Positions 1-5,077 of a DNA stretch of 5,077 bases are shown piece by piece. How positions within the stretch are numbered: position 1 is the stretch's first letter; each line of letters opens with the position of its first letter. The notes under the pieces are model-generated. The model made no database searches and was not told the origin of the DNA. It saw only the letters and a program-made list of their open reading frames with translations. Made by a program: the position numbers and the translations under genes. Origin of the DNA: JBJEQG01 sp051881635 (GTDB lineage Bacteria; Bacillota; Clostridia; Oscillospirales; Acutalibacteraceae); assembly GCA_051881635.1 (NCBI GenBank), contig JBJEQG010000041.1, positions 1 to 5,077 on the forward strand, written 5' to 3'.

Positions 1-2717
1 CCTCCTTTTTGGTGAGCCATGAGGCATTTTCAACCGCACCCGAAAATCCGAAATACAGTGCGGAGGATATTAAAACGATAATCGAAAACGCTGACCTGAA
101 CATTAACGAAACAATCCCAACCGACACGCTGTATATCAGCGAAAAAATCCCTTTCGGTTATGATTATGCCGATGATGACAACGAACTTTATAACAGTCCT
201 GACGATGATCATGGCACTCATGTTGCAGGTATTGCTGCCGGAAACAACGGCAAAGACGGCAGTGAACAATTTCACGGTGCGGCTTATGACGCCCAACTGT
301 ATCTTATGAAGTGTGAAAGTGACGATTTTGAAGGATTATATGATAATATTGTTGTCAAGGCGATTGACGATTCCATTATTCTCGGTGCAGACTGTATAAA
401 CATGAGTTTTGGACACAGCAAGGGTTACAGTGAAGAAATGGACAATTTATATGCGGAATACATGAGAAAAGGCAACGAATACGGTATAGTCTTCTCCTGT
501 GCCGCCGGAAACGACGGATACATGGGATATGTGGAAAATATCCCAGTTAATGCTGAAAACACTGACTACGGAACAGTGCATCATTCGTCAGTAATAAAAG
601 AAGCAATGAGCGTTGCCAACGCCCTGAATAACGGCGGTATAGTTTCAACCCTGAATATCAACGACACAACCGTTGATTTTTTTTCCGCCAACAATTATGA
701 TTTTGCCGCCAATGCTCCCGAAAGTGCCGAATATATCTATATCGGCGGTATCGGTGAAGAAAGCGACTATACGGACAAAGATGTAAGTGGCAAATTTGTA
801 GTCACAAACAGAGGTATAATCCCTTTTGCCGACAAAATGCAAACCGCTTATAGTCACGGTGCGATTGGTATATTGACGATTGACAACAACCCTTCTGGAA
901 CACTTCTTCCCAGCTTTGGCGACAATGTTGTCATTCCTGCCGCCGCACTACCTTACAGTACAAAAGCATATTTTGAGGAACACCCGACCGGTACAATCTC
1001 AAATGTTCAAAGTTATTACGGTGAAATAAAGAAAAGCGGTATTGCTCCCGACTCTTCATACGGCTGTACACCTGAATTGAACCTCAAACCCGAAATTGCC
1101 GCTGTGGGTACTAATGTCTATTCCGCCAATGTTAAAAACGAAAACGGTTATATTGCTTTTTCGGGAACTTCTATGGCAACACCGTATATTACAGGTATTG
1201 CCGCCATTATCAAACAGTATATTAAGGAAAATAAGACGGGATATTTTGACACCGTTTCAACCGACACGCTCACAAATCTGGTTTCAAATCTGATGATGAG
1301 TACCGCCAATCCCATACCCTATAATGATACGGTTTATTATTCCCCCCGTGTTGAAGGTGCGGGTATGGTTAATGCCGCCAATGCTCTCAACACAAAAGCT
1401 TATCTTTCCATGAGTTCGGACGGTACGCAAAAAGCCAAAGCCGAATTGGGCGACAATGTGGACGGCTCTTATTCATTCGATTTCTATATTGTCAATATGT
1501 CTGCTGATACACTCACCTATACCCCGTCCGTCACCGTACAAACAGACGGTTATATCCTCAAAGACGGCAAAACATACAACAGTACAACCCCTGTTAATAT
1601 TGATGACCATATCACTGTTACTTGGAGCGATGAAAATATTACCGTCAATGCCCATGAAAGCAAAAAGGTTACCGTCAATTTAAGCGTTGACAAAGATTTT
1701 TCCGAAGAATACAAAACATATTTTACCAACGGATTTTTCGTTGAAGGCTTTGTAACACTGAACAGCCCCAATGAAACCGGTTTGACATTGCCGTTTATGG
1801 GTTATGACGGTGATTGGCTGGACGCTCCTTTGTTTGACAATACNNNNNNNNNNNNNNNNNNNNNNNNNNNNNNNNNNNNNNNNNNNNNNNNNNNNNNNNN
1901 NNNNNNNNNNNNNNNNNNNNNNNNNNNNNNNNNNNNNNNNNNNAACAATATGCCTAAGCTTGAAAACGGCAAAACCTATACTTACAGAATTTCGGGAACG
2001 GTTTTGGGGTTTGACGGTCTTAAAACCAAAACGCATACGCTGACTTATACATTAACAGTTGACGATACCGCCCCCGAAATAGTGAAAGCAACAACTTATA
2101 ACGAAAACGGCAAAATATTGATTAAAGTCATTGCCAAAGACAATGATAAACTGCAATGCTTTGCACTTTATGATGCCGTATATAATGAAGAAAGCGGTAA
2201 ATTTGAGGACGGCGAAGAATTTGCCCTCTCTAAATCAAATCTTATTTCCAATAAAACATATGAGGACGGCACAACGGAATTTGTCTATGATATATCCGAT
2301 ATAAAAGATTATCTTGCATCGGACAATATATTCATCTCGGCTGTGGATTACGCTTGGAATGAAAGCGACCTCTGTTTGCTTAACCTCAATGGAAAATCTG
2401 AGGAAGAAAGTTCCCAACCTATTGAGGAAAGTTCTGAGCCGTCCGAAGAAGAAAGTTCCCAACCTGTTGAGGAAAGCTATGAACCGTCCAAAGAAGAAAG
2501 TTCCCAACCCGTTGAGGAAAGCTCTGAACCGTCCGAAGAAGAAAGTTCCCAACCCGTTGAGGAAAGCTCTGAACCCTCTATGGAACAAAGTTCTCAATCC
2601 TCCAACAGCGGTTCAATGAATACAGGTTCAAGTTCTCCCATTACATTGATTTTGATTATCATGGTATCAACAGCAATATGCATTGTTGTAGCTACAAAAA
2701 GAAAAAAACATTTCTAA
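1..2717 (+). CDS. Cell-envelope subtilisin-like serine protease (S8, lactocepin/C5a peptidase type), 5'-partial and interrupted by an assembly gap
   Basis: A secreted, surface-anchored endopeptidase expected to cut extracellular proteins or peptides. The reading frame is open to the left edge, so the start and signal peptide are missing. Residues are numbered from the TTG at 9. The S8 domain covers about 1-460: catalytic His71 in DDDHGTHVAG, oxyanion Asn168 in AAGN, and nucleophile Ser388 in SGTSMATP. The text SFLVSHEAF at the edge matches the family segment directly after the catalytic Asp, which should lie about two codons upstream. A protease-associated (PA) insert lies at about 210-330. 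RVEGAGMVNAANAL (about 447-460) is the usual end of the S8 domain. An Fn3-like domain follows (about 465-610, with NGFFVEGF and LPFMGYDGDW), then 100 N, then a second Fn3-like domain (DDTAPEI, ISAVDYAWNES). The C-terminus has a Ser/Glu/Pro repeat stalk, a membrane helix (about 877-896) and the tail KRKKHF. Family assignment is firm; substrate is unknown. Confidence 0.93.
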   Translation, partial: SFLVSHEAFSTAPENPKYSAEDIKTIIENADLNINETIPTDTLYISEKIPFGYDYADDDNELYNSPDDDHGTHVAGIAAGNNGKDGSEQFHGAAYDAQLYLMKCESDDFEGLYDNIVVKAIDDSIILGADCINMSFGHSKGYSEEMDNLYAEYMRKGNEYGIVFSCAAGNDGYMGYVENIPVNAENTDYGTVHHSSVIKEAMSVANALNNGGIVSTLNINDTTVDFFSANNYDFAANAPESAEYIYIGGIGEESDYTDKDVSGKFVVTNRGIIPFADKMQTAYSHGAIGILTIDNNPSGTLLPSFGDNVVIPAAALPYSTKAYFEEHPTGTISNVQSYYGEIKKSGIAPDSSYGCTPELNLKPEIAAVGTNVYSANVKNENGYIAFSGTSMATPYITGIAAIIKQYIKENKTGYFDTVSTDTLTNLVSNLMMSTANPIPYNDTVYYSPRVEGAGMVNAANALNTKAYLSMSSDGTQKAKAELGDNVDGSYSFDFYIVNMSADTLTYTPSVTVQTDGYILKDGKTYNSTTPVNIDDHITVTWSDENITVNAHESKKVTVNLSVDKDFSEEYKTYFTNGFFVEGFVTLNSPNETGLTLPFMGYDGDWLDAPLFDNXXXXXXXXXXXXXXXXXXXXXXXXXXXXXXXXXXNNMPKLENGKTYTYRISGTVLGFDGLKTKTHTLTYTLTVDDTAPEIVKATTYNENGKILIKVIAKDNDKLQCFALYDAVYNEESGKFEDGEEFALSKSNLISNKTYEDGTTEFVYDISDIKDYLASDNIFISAVDYAWNESDLCLLNLNGKSEEESSQPIEESSEPSEEESSQPVEESYEPSKEESSQPVEESSEPSEEESSQPVEESSEPSMEQSSQSSNSGSMNTGSSSPITLILIIMVSTAICIVVATKRKKHF
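1844..1943. other. Assembly gap of exactly 100 N inside the protease gene
   Basis: The run is exactly 100 undetermined bases, the conventional size for a scaffold gap of unknown length. It falls between the end of the first Fn3-like domain (DWLDAPLFDN) and a segment that already lies late in the next Fn3-like domain (LENGKTYTYRISG). Lactocepin/C5a-type proteases usually have well over 34 residues between these landmarks, so the true missing sequence is probably longer. The reading frame stays open when 100 bases are counted, but that may be chance. Confidence 0.95.
2400..2579 (+). repeat. Four tandem 45-bp repeats coding a Ser/Glu/Pro stalk
   Basis: Four in-frame 15-residue units lie at 2400-2444, 2445-2489, 2490-2534 and 2535-2579. 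The consensus is EEESSQPVEESSEPS. Units 3 and 4 differ only at the first base and near the last codons, while unit 1 has more changes (Ile for Val and several silent changes). This suggests stepwise expansion toward the 3' end. A decayed remnant (MEQSSQSS) follows. The peptide is acidic and low in complexity, and sits between the last Fn3-like domain and the membrane anchor. It probably acts as a flexible spacer that carries the protease through the cell wall. Copy number may vary between strains or be miscounted by short-read assembly. Confidence 0.93.
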
Positions 2718-2830
2718 ACCGTAATTTCTAACATCATTCAATTTTCTGACAAAACAGCAAAATTCCCCTAATACGGACACCTAAAAATAAAGGTGTTGTA
2801 TTAGGGGAATTATTTTTGCGGCTGACCGCC
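2718..2830. other. Convergent intergenic region
   Basis: A 113-base spacer between the stop of the plus-strand protease and the stop of the minus-strand lipoprotein. It is AT-rich, and apart from the hairpin terminator I see no gene, promoter or repeat in it. Confidence 0.85.
2761..2817. terminator. Long hairpin terminator between convergent genes, probably bidirectional
   Basis: A perfect 14-bp stem pairs 2761-2774 with 2798-2811. Inside it, ACACCT (2777-2782) pairs with AGGTGT (2791-2796) around an 8-base A-rich loop, with only a small GG/T internal bulge. On the plus strand the stem is followed by ATTTTT (2812-2817), so it fits a Rho-independent terminator for the protease gene, whose stop is 44 bases upstream. 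On the minus strand the lipoprotein stop lies 19 bases before the stem, and the following sequence AATTTTGCTGTTTT is a weaker, interrupted T-tract. Termination in that direction is therefore likely but less certain. Confidence 0.88.
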
Positions 2831-4861
2831 TCAACGGGATAAAACCTGCTCAAAAAGCGTATTGCCTGACCAACCCGTCATATCAAAAACTTCTTTGATA
2901 CATTTCGTATAAAATCTCAACTTTTTGTAAATGCCGCTTTCCTGTGTGGAACTCTCGTCCCAAAACACATCACCTTCCATGACGGATTCCAAAATTGTGG
3001 CTCTGTCCTCTGTCGGTGCCGTAAAGGAATAGTTATTTACAAAGTATTGGGACTCGCCATACAAATATTTATAATATTCATCGGAAGTATAACTTTCGTA
3101 TGCGGTATAGGATATGTAATTAAAATCGCTCGGATTTAAAGCCTCCCATGCCGTTTCACTGTAACTCATTCGATTGGATTGGTTTGCAAATTCCAATTTA
3201 CTGTCAATAACATGGGAAAGCTCATGATAGACATCTGCCGGCCGTATCTGGTCAACATCAAAAACAACATTTATATAGTCGTCATGCAAATCCACAAAAG
3301 CAGCCGCACTGGAAATTGTCCCCTCAACGGCAGAAGTCAGTGCCGTGACAAAAGATATTTTTATCTTTTTGTAATTATTAAAACGGAGCTGTTGTATAAA
3401 TCCCTCAGGATAACTTTTCAGTGCCGTTTCAAGTTGGTCCAAGGCATTTTCAATGCGTGTCTTGTCAAGCACAACCGGTCCTTGAAAACCCCAGCCTTCC
3501 TGATTGATACATTCGTTGCCGATACAAATCTGCACTCCGTATTTTTCACCGAGTGCAACGGCTCTTTCATGCGTTTCTTTCAGGTTGCCCCAATCCGTAA
3601 CAACAACATCTTTTTTGGTATCAACTTTTGTGACCGTCAGTTTATCCGTACTTTCCACCGTTTCGTTCAAGTCCCAAAGATAAAATTCAACCTGTGTCCC
3701 GTCATTCGGAATTTTTACAATCATCATTGCATTATAAGCAAATAACGGAACTGAAATACACCCCAATGCCGTAAAAGAAATATAACTCAGCTTTGAACCG
3801 TCCACCAAACTGTAATAACCGTATGTTTTGGTATTTGTTTCGTAATCGTCATTTCCTAAAATAATGGCATTGTTGTTATCATTCCAGAAATATTCCGTAA
3901 ATTCACAGTCAAGACGGCTTTTTTCGCCACCGATTTTTCCAATCTCGATACAATCATTGCTGAGGGAGGTTATATAATTGCCGTCTGTCCCGATTTGAAT
4001 AGGGTTGACAAGTGTCGTTTCAATATCCGTATCCGTCAATGTGTTTTTTTCGGTGGAAAGATATTTTTGCGTTTTCATATAGGTGTTATTATCAACACCG
4101 TTAATAATAATGGCATTATCCGACACACCCAAATTTATGGATAACTGTGACATATTGGTTTCAATTTCCGTTATTTCATGTTCGTCCGCTGAAAGGTCGG
4201 AAATATCCATAGCCATAATTGTACTTTTGGTATTGTAATTCTCGTCCCATACAAGATAGTACAATTTCGTCAAATCTTTGGAAAGAGCAAAGCTGTTGTT
4301 AAAGTTTTCGCCTAATTGAACACTGCCCAAAAGTTCAAGACTGATATTATAGATATAAATTTTCTTATCCGTCATATCGCACAAAACAATCTTGTCGCCA
4401 TAGACGGTTGTCATGGCATAATCGTTCAAAACGATTGTTTTTTCGGCAACAATTTTATTTTCGGTGGGACTGTAAAGACGGAATTGTAAATCGTATGGTC
4501 CGTCTGCCGACTTCTGTATATAGTTCTCAAACAAAACATAATCGCCGACTGCATAAGCATTTAATCCCTCAGAAGTACCGAAATCCTTATTCAGTTTATA
4601 CAGTCCGTTACTTCCCTCAACCTTTGTACCGAATTTGGCATAATCAATCTTTGTCGGTTTTGCGGGTTCGTCCTTAGGCTTGCTTTCTGTGGAACTTTCC
4701 GCTGTGCTTTGTTCGGAATTTTGCGGAATACTGCTGCTTGCCGTACTGCTTTGACTGTTGTTTTGGTTGTTTCCGCCACCGCAAGCTGTCAATGCACCGC
4801 TCATGAGAGCCGCCGCCAAAATAACAGCAAAAAACCGTTTGAAATCTCTTTCATTCTTCAT
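2831..4861 (-). CDS. Lipoprotein with beta-propeller-like middle and C-terminal HExxH metallopeptidase-like domain
   Basis: A 676-residue predicted lipoprotein, likely held on the outer face of the cytoplasmic membrane. The ATG at 4861 is chosen because it is preceded by AGGCGG with 8-base spacing and is followed by a proper signal peptide: basic start (MKNERDFKR), hydrophobic core, then the lipobox LTAC with Cys27. The frame stays open upstream to another ATG at 4996, but that would bury the signal peptide. A Ser/Gln/Asn/Glu-rich linker covers about 28-70. Residues about 72-405 are full of short beta strands and repeated turns resembling a beta-propeller, with no sharp family motif. The C-terminal part (about 425-676) carries ALKSYPEGF, then HELSH at 546-550, and later PTEDRATILE (616-625), where Glu618 could be a third zinc ligand. 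This layout resembles gluzincin-type domains related to anthrax lethal factor-like peptidases. Activity and substrate are inferred, not shown. Confidence 0.88.
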   Translation of the reverse strand: MKNERDFKRFFAVILAAALMSGALTACGGGNNQNNSQSSTASSSIPQNSEQSTAESSTESKPKDEPAKPTKIDYAKFGTKVEGSNGLYKLNKDFGTSEGLNAYAVGDYVLFENYIQKSADGPYDLQFRLYSPTENKIVAEKTIVLNDYAMTTVYGDKIVLCDMTDKKIYIYNISLELLGSVQLGENFNNSFALSKDLTKLYYLVWDENYNTKSTIMAMDISDLSADEHEITEIETNMSQLSINLGVSDNAIIINGVDNNTYMKTQKYLSTEKNTLTDTDIETTLVNPIQIGTDGNYITSLSNDCIEIGKIGGEKSRLDCEFTEYFWNDNNNAIILGNDDYETNTKTYGYYSLVDGSKLSYISFTALGCISVPLFAYNAMMIVKIPNDGTQVEFYLWDLNETVESTDKLTVTKVDTKKDVVVTDWGNLKETHERAVALGEKYGVQICIGNECINQEGWGFQGPVVLDKTRIENALDQLETALKSYPEGFIQQLRFNNYKKIKISFVTALTSAVEGTISSAAAFVDLHDDYINVVFDVDQIRPADVYHELSHVIDSKLEFANQSNRMSYSETAWEALNPSDFNYISYTAYESYTSDEYYKYLYGESQYFVNNYSFTAPTEDRATILESVMEGDVFWDESSTQESGIYKKLRFYTKCIKEVFDMTGWSGNTLFEQVLSR

Positions 4862-5077
4862 AAACACTTCCGCCTTTCTTATGGTCAGTTTTCTTATTCT
4901 TTTGAATATATACGAACAGCGAAAACAAAATCCATGCAATAGCACTGTTGGAAGGTAGAAGGCAAGCCGCCGTTGCCAAAAGTTTGGAAAACGCAAGCCT
5001 TAATGCCCGTTTAAGTTGTGGATTATACTTTTGTAAGTTTTGCAAAACTTGCCATGATTTTTTTTGTGCCAACCTTA
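4851..5077 (-). CDS. C-terminal end of an unrecognised, probably membrane-associated protein (partial)
   Basis: The frame is open from the right edge to a TGA at 4851-4853, giving about 75 visible codons; the true start probably lies beyond the window. I do not recognise a family. The visible part begins with a basic amphipathic stretch (AQKKSWQVLQNLQKYNPQLK), followed by a hydrophobic section (about LLATAACLLP, then IAWILFSLFVYI) and a strongly basic tail (QKNKKTDHKK). That pattern suits one or two membrane segments with a cytoplasmic C-terminus. Its last 11 bases overlap the lipoprotein start in another frame, and its final codons contain that gene's ribosome binding site, so the two are probably one operon. 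An alternative is that this is a non-coding leader that happens to be open, or a short gene starting at the TTG at 5072. Confidence 0.5.
   Translation of the reverse strand, partial: RLAQKKSWQVLQNLQKYNPQLKRALRLAFSKLLATAACLLPSNSAIAWILFSLFVYIQKNKKTDHKKGGSVYEE
4870..4875 (-). promoter_or_regulatory. Ribosome binding site that fixes the lipoprotein start
   Basis: Read on the minus strand this is AGGCGG, one base from the AGGAGG consensus, and 8 bases before the ATG at 4861. It lies inside the last codons of the upstream overlapping frame (Lys-Lys-Gly-Gly). This supports starting the lipoprotein at 4861 rather than at the in-frame ATG at 4996, and suggests translational coupling with the upstream gene. 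Confidence 0.75.

Noticed and set aside
9..11. TTG as the start of the protease gene
   Set aside because: The frame is open to the edge, and the codons around it match the middle of the S8 domain just after the catalytic Asp. No prodomain or signal peptide follows.
2400..2579. Possible CRISPR-like array
   Set aside because: The 45-bp units are directly adjacent with no unique spacers, and each is a whole number of codons in the protease frame.
2235..2619. Open frames on both strands across the 45-bp repeats with repetitive Phe/Gly/Arg or Lys/Pro/Asn peptides
   Set aside because: Their periodicity comes from reading the tandem repeat out of frame. The plus frame with the SSQPVEESSEPS peptide joins conserved protease domains to a membrane anchor.
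3179..3745. A 188-codon open frame on the plus strand
   Set aside because: It lies wholly antisense to the lipoprotein, across its HELSH region. Its translation has no recognisable domain, and I take it as a shadow of the minus-strand coding.
4408..4958. Several 66-89 codon plus-strand frames across the 5' part of the lipoprotein gene
   Set aside because: They are antisense to the linker, signal peptide and propeller-like coding region, overlap each other in different frames and show no domain.
4862..4960. Promoter for the lipoprotein gene (TTGCAT and TATATT on the minus strand)
   Set aside because: The spacing between these boxes is about 23 bases, too long for a housekeeping promoter, and AT-rich DNA gives such matches by chance.
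4862..4996. Upstream in-frame ATG at 4996 as the lipoprotein start
   Set aside because: It would add 45 residues before a standard lipoprotein signal peptide. The ATG at 4861 has a good ribosome binding site, and the region is better explained as the end of the upstream gene in another frame.

Overview
The window looks like a piece of a low-to-moderate GC Gram-positive genome, most likely a gut Clostridia/Oscillospiraceae-type bacterium. The reasons are the AT-rich codon use, purine-rich Shine-Dalgarno sequence, Ser/Glu/Pro-rich surface linkers, a lipoprotein signal peptide and a Gram-positive style C-terminal anchor. Taxonomy is inferred from style only. A run of exactly 100 N suggests a draft or metagenome assembly with a scaffold join.

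Layout: (1) Positions 1-2717, plus strand, hold the 3' part of a large cell-envelope subtilisin-like serine protease of the lactocepin/C5a-peptidase type. The left edge cuts it just after the catalytic Asp. It has the S8 domain with a protease-associated insert, an Fn3-like domain, a sequence gap (1844-1943), a second Fn3-like domain, a 4 x 45 bp tandem repeat coding a Ser/Glu/Pro stalk, and a C-terminal membrane segment with a basic tail. (2) Positions 2718-2830 form a short convergent intergenic region with a long hairpin terminator. (3) Positions 2831-4861, minus strand, hold a 676-residue lipoprotein with a beta-propeller-like middle and a C-terminal HExxH metallopeptidase-like domain. (4) Positions 4851-5077, minus strand, hold the C-terminal end of an unrecognised, probably membrane-associated protein. 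It overlaps the lipoprotein start by 11 bases and runs off the right edge.

Functionally, the two main genes both encode predicted extracytoplasmic, surface-tethered hydrolases on low-complexity stalks. They converge on one terminator, so they are separate transcription units. A joint role in surface protein or peptide degradation is possible but is inference from position and architecture only. Nothing here shows a clear new defence, mobile or RNA system. The least standard item is the propeller-plus-HELSH lipoprotein.
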